NCBI GenBank assembly: GCA_934875675.1
Contig: CAKXIK010000026.1
Location: 4,754 to 38,591, forward strand
Length of the DNA stretch: 33,838 nucleotides
From: an uncultured bacterium
Lineage (GTDB): Bacteria > Bacillota > Clostridia > Oscillospirales > Acutalibacteraceae
Reading direction: 5' to 3'
Shown here: piece after piece, positions 1-8,087 of the stretch
Position numbering within the stretch: position 1 is the stretch's first letter
Layout of the letters: every line of letters starts with the position of its first letter
The notes under the pieces: model-generated
Database searches by the model: none
What the model was told of the DNA's origin: nothing
What the model saw: only the letters and a program-made list of their open reading frames with translations
Program-made: the position numbers and the translations under genes

Positions 1-888
1 TTCGTCGGCAGAAACTCCTTCGTTGGGGAGCAGTGCTGCAAAAGCGAAGTCACGTCCTTTGTAATATTTTACAAAGCCGCTGCAATTGCCGTTCTGCAGA
101 TACCCGAATTCCTGTGAGTGCATCAGTTTCACACTGCATATATTGCCGTTGGTAAGAGTAAAGGACCCAATTTGCACGGCAGAGTTATGATAAGGAATTT
201 CCCATTCCGCGTCAAAGGTAACGGCATTCAGCAAAACAAGCCAGTCTTCCGGGTCCAATTCTTTGAGAATGGAATCAATCCGTTTTTTTGTGCGCTTGCT
301 TACCCAACGATTGATTTCATCAACCGTCTGGGAGTGAAAGTCACTGCAATAGGCTTCTGCATTGTAATAGTCAGCATTGGTCTGCAAAAAGTCAGGATTC
401 ACGGTCAGTTCTTCGGAATTTTGGAGCCAGATGGAGCAGGCATCGGTAAATTCTTTGTTTTCACATTGGCGCAATGCAGTCAGCCAGGAAAGCATCTGTC
501 CATTCCATGAATCTAAACTTTCGCCGCCGCAAAGCACTTGGCTCAGCTCTGCGAGGGTATCACCATCCGCACCGTTTGCAGCCATGGAGAAACCTTCTAA
601 AATAGAGACAGGCGAAAGCAGAGTGTTTTTATCGTCTTTATTGCAATGTTGCAGCAACGAAAAAGAAAAATCTGCAATTTGTTTTCTGCTTTCGTCCGAT
701 GGCGGAATAGGAACGCTGTTTTTTGGCGTAATTTTAGATATTAGATTAATTGCAGAAAGTGATTGCGAAGAGGAGGCATCAAGCACAGTAGAACCTTTGC
801 AGCCACAGAGCCCGATCAGCAGAAAAAACGCAAGCAGCAGGGAAGTAACCGACTTCATGAGGGAGAAACCGGACTTTTGTTTTGTCAT
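1..888 (-). CDS. Serpin-family protease inhibitor, lipoprotein (C-terminus beyond window)
   Basis: About 296 residues lie in the window; the C-terminus, including the reactive-centre loop, is beyond the left edge, so the protease specificity cannot be read. A hydrophobic N-terminal segment ends in an LCGC lipobox, predicting a lipid-anchored extracellular protein. Serpin hallmarks follow: LLSPVSILEGFSMAANGADG with a following T-x-x-E-L-x-x-V-L stretch, then LVLLNAVTFDAEWEIPY and FAFAALLPNEG. Serpins trap serine or cysteine proteases by a suicide mechanism; a bacterial surface serpin would plausibly defend against host or competitor proteases. It is third in line behind an ECF sigma factor and a membrane protein on the same strand (119-bp gap), so co-regulation is likely. 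The start at 888 is chosen for spacing to a purine-rich AGAAAGAG; in-frame ATGs also occur at 894, 897 and 858. No frameshift is seen. The family call is secure and the start is not. Confidence 0.9.
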   Translation of the reverse strand, partial: MTKQKSGFSLMKSVTSLLLAFFLLIGLCGCKGSTVLDASSSQSLSAINLISKITPKNSVPIPPSDESRKQIADFSFSLLQHCNKDDKNTLLSPVSILEGFSMAANGADGDTLAELSQVLCGGESLDSWNGQMLSWLTALRQCENKEFTDACSIWLQNSEELTVNPDFLQTNADYYNAEAYCSDFHSQTVDEINRWVSKRTKKRIDSILKELDPEDWLVLLNAVTFDAEWEIPYHNSAVQIGSFTLTNGNICSVKLMHSQEFGYLQNGNCSGFVKYYKGRDFAFAALLPNEGVSADE

Positions 889-1007
889 TTTCATCATCTC
901 TTTCTCTGTTTTGGTGCGGAAATCTCGCAGTGTTTATACAAATTTCCAGTCAGTACTACGCAGCACCGCAAAGACGTTGGCTATCAAAATTTTGAAAAGG
1001 GTACGAC

Positions 1008-1652
1008 TTATTTAGATGCGGCATTGGATTGCAGCAAAGAACGAAGTCGACTCAATACCGCAGAATCAGCCAACCGCCACGTTCCGTCGGGAAGGCAAAA
1101 GGCGGAATCGGAAAGCATAACAAATTGTTCCCCTGACGTTTCCGAATAAAGGATAATCTTTATCCGTGCGGATTGCGGTGTACTGACTGCTTTGCCATCC
1201 AGTTTTTTTAACAGTGAAATAATCTGATCACAAACAACCGGATCAGTCAGTTGCAGCAGAGTGCTCTCAGCTCCGGAGGTGTCATAAATTGCAACGGTTA
1301 TATGAATGCTGCAATTATCCAGAGGAGGGGACTCCAGAGCATCTGGGTCAGCTTCTGCAGATGCGGAGAATCCGTTGGAAATCGAGCTGCTCAAAAGAAT
1401 AGCTCCGGGAGAGGTGGAAACAGTTGTTATGCTGTCTTTTTCTCCGGTTGTCTGTGCAGTGCTGCAAACGGAATTATCGGCATTATAAAGAGTTGGAGAG
1501 GAATCTTGATGAAATACTGCAACTCCCATGCAAAGAGCCGCTGCGCATGTGGGCACAGTAATTCCTATCACGAGAGCTTTTTTTCTTTGTGCTGCGGCGG
1601 CTTTAGCTTTTTTTCGATAGACGCTTTGTTTAAACTCTTGCGGTGTCTTCAT
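1008..1652 (-). CDS. Single-pass membrane protein, putative anti-sigma factor
   Basis: This 214-residue protein has a basic, Ala/Lys-rich N-terminal cytoplasmic stretch (residues 1-27) and one membrane segment (about 28-48). A Ser/Thr-rich linker then leads to a C-terminal extracytoplasmic domain (about 110-210) that I do not recognise. The start overlaps the end of the ECF sigma gene by 23 bp, and a good AAGGAGG site sits 9 nt before the ATG. Genes placed directly behind an ECF sigma gene and encoding one membrane helix are usually its anti-sigma factor. No zinc-binding HxxxCxxC anti-sigma motif is visible in the short N-terminus, so the role is inferred from position and topology alone. It could instead be a surface protein that the sigma factor controls. 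Confidence 0.6.
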   Translation of the reverse strand: MKTPQEFKQSVYRKKAKAAAAQRKKALVIGITVPTCAAALCMGVAVFHQDSSPTLYNADNSVCSTAQTTGEKDSITTVSTSPGAILLSSSISNGFSASAEADPDALESPPLDNCSIHITVAIYDTSGAESTLLQLTDPVVCDQIISLLKKLDGKAVSTPQSARIKIILYSETSGEQFVMLSDSAFCLPDGTWRLADSAVLSRLRSLLQSNAASK

Positions 1653-2190
1653 AACAAAATCCCTCCTTTTCCAATTGTTTTTTCAGTGCAATCCGTCCGC
1701 GATAAACCAGATTTTCTACCTGTTTGCTGCTTTTATGCATAATGCGTGCGATTTCGAGATAGGAAAGTTGTTCAAAATAGAGCAGATGTAATGCTGTTCG
1801 ATAATCGTCCTTTAAAAGCGCCAGTGTTTGGCTTAGCAATCGCTTTTGCTCCTCCCGAAGAAAGATCTCTTCTGGTTGGTCGGCTACACGGCAAGCCAGT
1901 TCCTCAAAAGGTAAATCAGTTTGCCGTGCCATTTTTTTGCGCCAGGTAAGTGCTTTATTTCGTCCGATGGCAAACAGATAGGTTTTCAAGGAAACGGTGA
2001 ATCGAAATCGATGCGGGTGCAACAGCAGTTCTACAAAAGAATCTTCCGCAAGTTCCTCCGCGGTGTGGCAATCGGGTACAAAACGGCAAAGGAAAAAAAT
2101 CAAATTTTCGCGGTATAGGTCCATTACTTCGTCAAACGCGTCCGTTTCGCCGTTCAGATAGCGCTCGAACGCTTTGGTGCCGCTGTCCAT
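1630..2190 (-). CDS. ECF-type RNA polymerase sigma factor (sigma-70 family)
   Basis: The 186-residue protein has the two-domain ECF layout. Region 2 (about 5-82) includes the A-E-E-L-A-E-D-S-F-V-E-L stretch and the TYLFAIGRNKA segment. Region 4 (about 113-172) includes LPxxxRxxLHLLYFEQLSYLEIARIM-like features and the V-E-N-L-V-Y-R-G-R-I-A-L-K-K recognition helix. ECF factors direct RNA polymerase to small stimulus-specific regulons and are usually held at the membrane by an anti-sigma factor. The next gene overlaps it and encodes a single-pass membrane protein, and a serpin lipoprotein follows. The ATG at 2190 lies 11 nt after GGAAGG; an upstream in-frame TTG at 2214 lacks a ribosome site. 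No clear ECF-type promoter was found upstream, only a housekeeping-like extended -10. Confidence 0.9.
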   Translation of the reverse strand: MDSGTKAFERYLNGETDAFDEVMDLYRENLIFFLCRFVPDCHTAEELAEDSFVELLLHPHRFRFTVSLKTYLFAIGRNKALTWRKKMARQTDLPFEELACRVADQPEEIFLREEQKRLLSQTLALLKDDYRTALHLLYFEQLSYLEIARIMHKSSKQVENLVYRGRIALKKQLEKEGFCYEDTARV

Positions 2191-2347
2191 GTCGTTCTCA
2201 TCCTTCCGTTTCAATTATTATTCTAATTTGATAGGCAAAACACTCACCATTTCTGATGGTAAGACACAATCGTTCTATGCAGAGGGAAATAATGCTACTC
2301 ACCCAAATGCGGCGGACCGATCATTTTGAATTAATAATATTACGGTT

Positions 2348-2356
2348 ATTATAGCA
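2348..2356 (-). promoter_or_regulatory. Putative extended -10 promoter for the ECF sigma operon
   Basis: Read on the minus strand this is TGCTATAAT, an extended -10 of the housekeeping sigma type, about 160 nt before the sigma gene start. The -35 (TGCGCA, 16-nt spacer) is poor, which is tolerable with an extended -10. The leader between it and the gene contains a short inverted repeat, ACCAT/ATGGT (2247-2261). No transcript data are available. Confidence 0.45.
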
Positions 2357-2503
2357 TACTGAATCTGGTTGCGCAGGAAAAATTCCTTCAATCTGCAAGT
2401 CAGAAAGCATTTTTACCAATAGTTCTATTTTGGAATATTAACATCATTAACTAATAAATTCGCATCCTGCTCATAATTTATTCATTTTTTTTGGTTGTAT
2501 CTG

Positions 2504-2512
2504 TGATATAAT
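2504..2512 (+). promoter_or_regulatory. Putative extended -10 promoter for citrate synthase
   Basis: TGATATAAT is an extended -10 placed 40 nt before the citrate synthase start. The -35 region is only a T-rich run. Together with the divergent -10 at 2348-2356, this accounts for the AT-rich gap between 2191 and 2552; I see no further gene or strong structure there. Confidence 0.5.
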
Positions 2513-2552
2513 AATAATTAATTACAAAAAAAGAGAAAAGGAGTTGTTCGAG

Positions 2553-3923
2553 ATGGCAAACACCAACATTGGCTATTCCGAAATCACACCAGAAATTGAA
2601 AAGCTTGCGCAGCAGGCAATTCAGAACAGTGCCATCCCGTCATCGCTGTTTTCGGAGCTAAAGGTCAATCGCGGCCTGCGGGATCTGAATGGAAACGGCG
2701 TGTTGACCGGCCTGACTGAGATTTCCGAGATCCAGTCGAGCCAGGTGGTCAACGGAGAAAAAGTTCCCTGTGAAGGAAAACTATTTTACCGGGGAGTAGA
2801 TGTGGAGCAGATTGTAGCAGGTTTCATTGCGGAGCATCGTTTCGGGTTTGAAGAAACGATCTATCTGCTGCTTTTTGGCAGGCTGCCGGGTAAGGATGAT
2901 TTAGCTGCATTTCAGAATCTGCTTTCCGGCTATCGTACTCTGCCCACAAATTTTGTGCGGGACGTTGTCATGAAGGCACCCAGCGCTGATATGATGAACA
3001 CATTGGCCCGCAGTGTGCTCACCTTGTATTCCTATGATGCAAATGCTTTGGACACCAGTGTGGAGAATGTTCTGCGGCAGTGTCTGCAGTTGATTGCTCT
3101 TTTCCCGCAGTTGGCGGTTTATGGTTACCAGGCATACAGCCATTACGCATGTGGAAACAGCTTGTTTATTCACAGCCCGCAGCCGCAGCTTTCCACTGCA
3201 GAAAATATTTTGCATATGCTGCGTGCGGATTGCAGTTTTACAGAAACAGAGGCTCGTGTGCTCGATCTTGCATTGGTTCTGCATGCAGAACACGGAGGCG
3301 GCAATAACTCCACCTTTACGATGCATGTTGTAACTTCGTCCGGAACCGATACTTACTCAGCAGTGGCGGCAGCACTCTCATCCCTGAAGGGTCCACGTCA
3401 CGGCGGTGCAAATATTAAGGTTGTGCGTATGTTCGAGGATATGGAACAATCCATTTCCGATTGGACCGATGAAGAGGCGGTGGCGGATTATCTGCGTCGG
3501 TTGCTGCATAAAGAGGCATTCGACCGTTCCGGCTTGATTTACGGTATGGGGCATGCGGTTTATTCGCTTTCAGATCCACGCGCAAACGTCTTCAAGGGTT
3601 ATGTGGAACAGCTTTCCAAAGAAAAGGGACGCACCGAGGAATACAAACTTTATTCCTTAGTGGAACGACTTGCTCCGCAGGTGATTGCGGATGAACGCAA
3701 AATCTATAAAGGTGTTTCTGCCAATATCGATTTTTACAGTGGTTTTGTTTACAGCATGCTCGATTTGCCCCAGGAACTGTATACACCTATTTTTGCCATT
3801 TCGCGTATTGCCGGTTGGAGTGCGCACCGCATTGAAGAAATTGTGAATGCGGGTAAGATTATTCGTCCGTCTTACAAGAGCGTTGCCGAACGCCGTGAGT
3901 ACAAGAAGCTTGCTGATCGGTAA
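2553..3923 (+). CDS. Citrate/2-methylcitrate synthase
   Basis: A 456-residue protein of the citrate synthase fold, which condenses acetyl-CoA with oxaloacetate in the cytoplasm. The catalytic set is visible: His283 in GPRHGGAN, His334 in GMGHAVYSLSDPR and Asp393 in NIDFYSGFVY, with the preceding LHAEHGGG motif at 244-250. The protein is longer at the N-terminus than the usual bacterial form (about 370-430 residues), which is common among clostridial citrate synthases. The ATG at 2553 is 9 nt after AAAAGGAG; an in-frame TTG at 2544 overlaps that site and is unlikely. The gene stands alone between its own promoter and a strong terminator. In an anaerobe it probably feeds a partial oxidative TCA branch toward 2-oxoglutarate and glutamate. 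A methylcitrate preference cannot be excluded from sequence alone. Confidence 0.93.
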   Translation: MANTNIGYSEITPEIEKLAQQAIQNSAIPSSLFSELKVNRGLRDLNGNGVLTGLTEISEIQSSQVVNGEKVPCEGKLFYRGVDVEQIVAGFIAEHRFGFEETIYLLLFGRLPGKDDLAAFQNLLSGYRTLPTNFVRDVVMKAPSADMMNTLARSVLTLYSYDANALDTSVENVLRQCLQLIALFPQLAVYGYQAYSHYACGNSLFIHSPQPQLSTAENILHMLRADCSFTETEARVLDLALVLHAEHGGGNNSTFTMHVVTSSGTDTYSAVAAALSSLKGPRHGGANIKVVRMFEDMEQSISDWTDEEAVADYLRRLLHKEAFDRSGLIYGMGHAVYSLSDPRANVFKGYVEQLSKEKGRTEEYKLYSLVERLAPQVIADERKIYKGVSANIDFYSGFVYSMLDLPQELYTPIFAISRIAGWSAHRIEEIVNAGKIIRPSYKSVAERREYKKLADR

Positions 3924-3939
3924 GTCGAATCATATTGAG

Positions 3940-3984
3940 AAGCGCCCGTTTGCGGAACAGAAAGCCGCAAACGGGCGCTTTTGC
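3940..3984 (+). terminator. Rho-independent terminator after citrate synthase
   Basis: A perfect 16-bp inverted repeat (3940-3955 with 3965-3980, arms AAGCGCCCGTTTGCGG and its complement) with a 9-nt loop, running into a short T-rich tail. It lies 17 nt after the stop codon. Confidence 0.85.
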
Positions 3985-4077
3985 TTGATTGCCTTCGTCC
4001 GGTTGCGCGCGGATTCGCCTGGAGTATCCTAATGCAGTAGGTTTAAAAAATCGGTATTTTTTCGTCGTTTTCAGCGC

Positions 4078-4106
4078 TTGCGGTTCACGTGAACTTCTGT
4101 TAAAAT
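4078..4106 (+). promoter_or_regulatory. Promoter with internal 12-bp palindrome (candidate operator)
   Basis: TTGCGG (4078-4083) and TAAAAT (4101-4106) are separated by 17 bp. A perfect 12-bp palindrome, GTTCACGTGAAC (4083-4094), sits in the spacer beside the -35. A dimeric repressor bound there would block RNA polymerase. The promoter serves the DUF1836 gene, itself a putative DNA-binding protein, so autoregulation is a natural guess. Confidence 0.5.
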
Positions 4107-4154
4107 ATAGACAAATCAACCGGAATTCACCAGATCATAAAAGGGGGGAGAGCC

Positions 4155-4730
4155 GTGGAAGAACAGGTTCTGCCAGGGACAACGCTACCATATTATGAGG
4201 AAGAAGGAAGTGCGTTTCTGCCGATTCGAAAAATGGTATTGCAGGCGGGTGGCTTTTCACTTTCCCAGCTTTGTACACTGACCGGGCTGGAAGGTACCAC
4301 TATTCAAAACTGGGTTAAACGCGGTTGGGTGCCAAAGTCCGATCACAATAAAAAATATGCGGAAAGACAAGTGGCACGGATTTTACTCATCAGCGCTTTG
4401 CGTGACGGATTGCAGCTCGATCAGATTGCGATGTTGACGGACAGCATGAATGTTCCTGCCGGTCGTGGTCATCCGGGGCAGGAAAACGAACCACAGCTTT
4501 ATGATTGTTTTGCCCGCGCGGTACATCGTCTTTCTCTGGAAAAAGGGTTGACAGGACAAAAAACTGCATCTGCAGTTCAAGCAGCGTTGCATAGTTCCCG
4601 GGATTTTGTGCCGGATTCCGGTGAATGGATGGCACATGTGCTTGACGCAATGGTTCATGCATACTTTGCAGCAGTGCTGCAGCACAAGGCAGAAGCCTGC
4701 TGCAGGGCAATTTTTCCCCGCATACGATAG
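4155..4730 (+). CDS. DUF1836-family putative transcriptional regulator
   Basis: A 191-residue protein with an N-terminal MerR-like winged-helix segment. Key stretches are SLSQLCTLTGLEGTTIQNWV (residues 35-54) and the following KRGWVP, then a KKYAERQVARILLISALRDGLQLDQIAML region (67-94). This arrangement is that of the DUF1836 family, found mostly in Firmicutes; its function is not established, but DNA binding is expected. The C-terminal half (about 110-191) is probably helical and has no motif I recognise. The start is GTG at 4155, supported by an AGGGGGGAG site 4-5 nt upstream. The gene has its own promoter containing a palindrome. It lies 70 bp before the NfeD/flotillin pair on the same strand, so it could regulate that pair, though this is only positional inference. 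Confidence 0.8.
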   Translation: MEEQVLPGTTLPYYEEEGSAFLPIRKMVLQAGGFSLSQLCTLTGLEGTTIQNWVKRGWVPKSDHNKKYAERQVARILLISALRDGLQLDQIAMLTDSMNVPAGRGHPGQENEPQLYDCFARAVHRLSLEKGLTGQKTASAVQAALHSSRDFVPDSGEWMAHVLDAMVHAYFAAVLQHKAEACCRAIFPRIR

Positions 4731-4800
4731 AAACATAAGAGGATTCCCGAATAGCTTCGGTGGTTCTATGGATATTATTTAATGGAAAGGGGTTTATTTT

Positions 4801-5526
4801 ATGGAGTGGTTCACAGTCTGGTGGCAGTCTATGACAACACTGCAGCAGGCATTTGCTTGCGTGGCAATTCCTGCAACGCTGCTGCTGTTGATTCAGCTGA
4901 TTTTGATGCTGATCGGTATTGGCACGCACGGAGGAGAAGCAGGGGCGGTCTCCGGCGACTTTGACGGTGACGGCATCCCGGATTCGATTGAAACTGATTT
5001 CAATGGCGATGGCGTCCCGGACTTTCCAGACGGAGAAGTGCATGGCGATTTTCATGATGGCGCCGCGCACGGTACAGGACTTCGCCTTTTCACCTTGCAG
5101 GGCATCGTCGCCTTTTTTGCAGTGGGAGGCTGGCTTGGAGTGGTTTTGCAGGATGCAGGTGCCCCTGATTGGAGCAGTCTGCTGATTGCACTGGCGGGAG
5201 GCGCGATGGCGTTGCTTTTGGTGGCAGTTGTGATCCGCTGGTTTTCTTCCATGCAGGAAAGCGGAACGCTCTCAATGCGCAATGCGATTGCACAAACAGG
5301 GACGGTATATCTCAGAATTCCGCCGCAGCGCACGGGAACAGGAAAAGTGAATTTAATGGTGCAGGAACAGCTCCGCGAGTTGGATGCGGTTACAGACGGC
5401 GAAACTGCAATCGCGGTAGGTGCAAGCGTTCAGGTTGTCGGTCTGGCAGGAGAAACGACCCTTCTGGTTCGTTCCGTTTCCCCGGTGATACCAAGCCCTG
5501 CAAAATCCACGGTAAAGCAGAAGTAA
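4801..5526 (+). CDS. NfeD-family membrane protein with two calcium-loop-like motifs
   Basis: The 241-residue protein has a membrane segment at about 17-41, a polar acidic loop (42-93), two more membrane segments (about 96-117 and 123-147) and a C-terminal OB-fold-like domain (about 160-228). The LRLFTLQGIVAFFAVGGW segment is characteristic of Firmicutes NfeD proteins that partner flotillins, like B. subtilis YuaF. The polar loop holds two DxDxDGxxD-type repeats, DFDGDGIPD (53-61) and DFNGDGVPD (66-74), resembling calcium loops of EF-hands, dockerins and thrombospondin type 3 repeats. A His/Asp-rich tract follows. The start is supported by AAAGGGG 8 nt upstream. The flotillin gene follows after 108 bp, so the two probably act together in organising membrane microdomains. 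Which side of the membrane the acidic loop faces was not established. Confidence 0.85.
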   Translation: MEWFTVWWQSMTTLQQAFACVAIPATLLLLIQLILMLIGIGTHGGEAGAVSGDFDGDGIPDSIETDFNGDGVPDFPDGEVHGDFHDGAAHGTGLRLFTLQGIVAFFAVGGWLGVVLQDAGAPDWSSLLIALAGGAMALLLVAVVIRWFSSMQESGTLSMRNAIAQTGTVYLRIPPQRTGTGKVNLMVQEQLRELDAVTDGETAIAVGASVQVVGLAGETTLLVRSVSPVIPSPAKSTVKQK

Positions 5527-5634
5527 ATACAAATCTTCGAAGAATGGCAAACAGCATCAAAACGACAAGTTTTTTCTATGGTGCACGGTGCTTTGATTCG
5601 GGATTTCGTATCAATATTAAAGGAGGTTTTTATT

Positions 5635-7092
5635 ATGCCAAACATCATCCCATTTGTGGCCAGTCAAGGACTCCCGGTTTCCTCAATCATTCTGATTGCG
5701 GTGATCGTCATCCTGGTGTTTTCCCTGCTTGTAATGGTGTTGCGCCGTTATCGCCGCTGCCCATCCGACAAAGTGATGGTTATCTATGGTAAGGTGGGAA
5801 CAAACAAGGATGGAAGCAATCGCTCTTCGCGTTGCATTCACGGTGGAGCAGCGTTTGTGTGGCCCTTAATTCAGGATTATCAGTATTTGGATCTGACACC
5901 CATGTCCATCAATGTTGATTTGGCAAACGCGCTTTCACATCAGAACATTCGTGTGGATGTTCCGTCTCGATTCACCGTTGGAATTTCTACAGAGCCTGGT
6001 ATCATGCAGAATGCAGCAGAGCGTTTGCTCGGCATGAAGCTCAATGAAATTCAGGAGCTTGCCAAGGATATCATCTTCGGTCAGCTTCGTCTGGTCATTG
6101 CCACGATGGATATTGAGGAAATCAATACAGATCGCGATAAATTCCTTGAGGCAGTTTCTCACAACGTGGAAACCGAACTGAAAAAAATCGGTCTGCGGTT
6201 AATCAACGTCAATGTGACAGATATCACCGACGAATCCGGATACATCGAGGCTTTGGGTAAGGAAGCAGCGGCAAAAGCAATCAATGATGCCAAAAAGACA
6301 GTTGCCGAAAAGAACCGTGACGGTGCGGTTGGTGAGGCACAGGCATTGAAGGATCAGCGCATTTATGTTGCGCAGGCAAATGCGACCGCAATCAGCGGTG
6401 AAAATGAGTCGAAGGCTGCGGTTGCACTTTCCGATGCGATGCGCCGTGAAAAAGAAGCCGAGGCGCAGCGCCGTGCGGTTGCCGCTGAAAAGGTTGCACA
6501 AGCGCAGGCAATGCAGGAAGCATATGCCGCAGAGCAGGCAGCCGAAATTGCCCGTGCACAAAAGGAAACTGCAACACAGCAGGCGGACGTTATTACCAAG
6601 GCAAAGATTGAAAAAGAGCGTAAAGAGTTGGAAGCGGAAGCTATTGCAGAACAGATTCGTCGCAAAGCCAAAGGCGAGGCAGATGCAATTTTTGCCACAA
6701 AGGAAGCAGAAGCACGCGGTATGCAGGAAATTCTTGCAAAGCAGGCAGAAGGTTTTGCCAAAGTGGTACAGTCGGCTGGCGGTAATGTGGATTCAGCAAT
6801 TCAGCTGATGCTGGTTGATAAGATGGAAGAACTGCTCAAGATTCAGGTCGAAGCCGTGAAGAACCTCAATATTGATAAGGTTACGGTTTGGGATTCTATG
6901 AACGGAAAAGACGGATCTCACAATACCGCAAATTTTCTTTCCGGAATGATGAAATCCATTCCTCCGCTGAGTGATACCTTTAAAATGGCTGGTGTCAAGC
7001 TGCCTGATTTTTTGGTTGGTAAAGAGTCACAGGAGTCCTCTACCGCACCAAAACAAGAGGAAAATTCGGATTCTGATTCAACGGAACAATAA
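5635..7092 (+). CDS. floT: Flotillin-like protein (FloT/YuaG type)
   Basis: This 485-residue protein has an N-terminal membrane segment (about 16-37), a PHB/SPFH domain (about 45-210) and a long Ala/Glu/Lys-rich coiled coil with recurring EAE, AQA and EKE patterns (about 215-385). A C-terminal domain follows, with an acidic Ser/Gln-rich tail. Sequence landmarks include CPSDKVMVIYG, an A-E-R-L-L-G-M stretch and GLRLINVNVTDITDE. Flotillins form oligomeric scaffolds on the cytoplasmic face of functional membrane microdomains. The ATG at 5635 has an excellent AAAGGAGG site 8 nt upstream. It follows the NfeD-like gene, the standard partner arrangement. Base use matches the neighbours. The family assignment is certain; the floT symbol is by analogy with B. 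subtilis. Confidence 0.93.
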   Translation: MPNIIPFVASQGLPVSSIILIAVIVILVFSLLVMVLRRYRRCPSDKVMVIYGKVGTNKDGSNRSSRCIHGGAAFVWPLIQDYQYLDLTPMSINVDLANALSHQNIRVDVPSRFTVGISTEPGIMQNAAERLLGMKLNEIQELAKDIIFGQLRLVIATMDIEEINTDRDKFLEAVSHNVETELKKIGLRLINVNVTDITDESGYIEALGKEAAAKAINDAKKTVAEKNRDGAVGEAQALKDQRIYVAQANATAISGENESKAAVALSDAMRREKEAEAQRRAVAAEKVAQAQAMQEAYAAEQAAEIARAQKETATQQADVITKAKIEKERKELEAEAIAEQIRRKAKGEADAIFATKEAEARGMQEILAKQAEGFAKVVQSAGGNVDSAIQLMLVDKMEELLKIQVEAVKNLNIDKVTVWDSMNGKDGSHNTANFLSGMMKSIPPLSDTFKMAGVKLPDFLVGKESQESSTAPKQEENSDSDSTEQ

Positions 7093-7120
7093 TTTCCCGC
7101 AGATATAAACCAAAACTGAA

Positions 7121-7154
7121 CAGGCGGAGCACCTATTTCCGGGTGCTCCGCCTG
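7121..7154. terminator. Bidirectional hairpin between floT and nagB
   Basis: A perfect 13-bp stem (7121-7133 with 7142-7154, CAGGCGGAGCACC and complement) with an 8-nt loop lies between convergent genes. The U-tracts are short on both sides (TGTTTA on plus, TTCAGTTTTGG on minus), but the position suits a shared terminator. Confidence 0.75.
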
Positions 7155-7196
7155 TGTTTATAATATTGGAAAAACAAATTCAAGAGAAATTAGTAT

Positions 7197-7922
7197 TTAA
7201 AGCAGGGCCGCAGCAGCTTCGTCAATCACCAGTGTGAAATCCGGGTGCAGCTGAAGGATAGAAGCAGGAACTTCCGGCGTGATTGCGCCAAAGAAAGCCT
7301 TCTTGACAATTTCCGCCTTGGCTTCGCCATTGGCGATTAGGAGCACGCGGCGAGCGGACATAATGGTGCCAATTCCCATGGTGTAGGCCTGCGTGGGAAC
7401 TTCATTTTCAGAAGCAAAGAAGCGGGCGTTTGCCTTGATTGTGCTTTCAGTCAAATCAACGCAGTTGGTGCCTTTGGTAAATGCAGCAGCAGGCTCATTG
7501 AAGCCAATGTGACCATTGTGACCAAGACCGAGCAGCTGTAAGTCCACACCGCCCACAGAACGAATGATCTCATCGTATTGCTTACAAGCAACGCTACTAT
7601 CAGCTTCGGTGCCATCCGGAATATAGGTATTAGCAGGATTGATGTCAACCTGAGAAAAAAGATTCTTATGCATAAAGTAGTAATAGCTCTGATCGTTTTC
7701 GCGCGGCAAACCACGGTATTCGTCCAAATTGACAGAGGTAATTTCTGCAAAACTGATATCACCGGCAGCGCAGCGAGCAATCAATTCCTTGTATGTACCA
7801 AGCGGTGTGGAACCCGTGGCAAGACCAAGCACACTCTGCGGCTTCAGCGTAATCTGTGCAGCAATCATGTTTGCCGACTTGCGGCTCATTTCTTCATAAT
7901 CCTTTGCAATGATAACTCTCAT
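7197..7922 (-). CDS. nagB: Glucosamine-6-phosphate deaminase
   Basis: The 241-residue protein converts glucosamine-6-phosphate to fructose-6-phosphate and ammonia, the last step of amino-sugar catabolism. The family signatures are clear: LATGSTPLGTY near 34-44, VNLDEYRGL with Asp67 (the general base), and GHNGHIGFNEP at 134-144 with His138 and Glu143. Length fits the short monomeric-type Firmicutes NagB (about 240 residues), without the extra C-terminal segment of the allosteric E. coli enzyme. The ATG at 7922 lies 8 nt after GGAGG. It is a single gene here with its own promoter; no nagA or transporter is next to it in the window. It converges with floT and diverges from the MATE gene. Confidence 0.95.
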   Translation of the reverse strand: MRVIIAKDYEEMSRKSANMIAAQITLKPQSVLGLATGSTPLGTYKELIARCAAGDISFAEITSVNLDEYRGLPRENDQSYYYFMHKNLFSQVDINPANTYIPDGTEADSSVACKQYDEIIRSVGGVDLQLLGLGHNGHIGFNEPAAAFTKGTNCVDLTESTIKANARFFASENEVPTQAYTMGIGTIMSARRVLLIANGEAKAEIVKKAFFGAITPEVPASILQLHPDFTLVIDEAAAALL

Positions 7923-7987
7923 TTAAAATTCCTCCAACAAAATAGTCATTTATACCCGGTTTTCACCGATATCATTTCTAATTTCAA

Positions 7988-8016
7988 ATTATAACACAAT
8001 TTTGATGGTGAAACAA
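7988..8016 (-). promoter_or_regulatory. Putative nagB promoter
   Basis: On the minus strand, TTGTTT (8011-8016) and TATAAT (7988-7993) are 17 bp apart, 66 nt before the nagB start. A short CGGT/ACCG inverted repeat lies in the leader, but no recognisable NagR/DasR site was found. Confidence 0.6.
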
Positions 8017-8087
8017 TCCATTTTCTCGATTCCAATATGCCTTTCCACGAATTTATGACTTTTTTCCTTATGGTGTCGATTTCTTGC

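Noticed and set aside
118..1149. Overlapping plus-strand reading frames of 128-212 codons
   Set aside because: They are antisense to the serpin and the membrane protein, whose minus-strand proteins have clear family motifs or topology and proper ribosome sites.
2191..2290. Autoregulatory ECF-type promoter before the sigma gene
   Set aside because: No convincing GAAC-type -35 with a CGTC-like -10 was found here or before the serpin; only a housekeeping-type extended -10 is supported.
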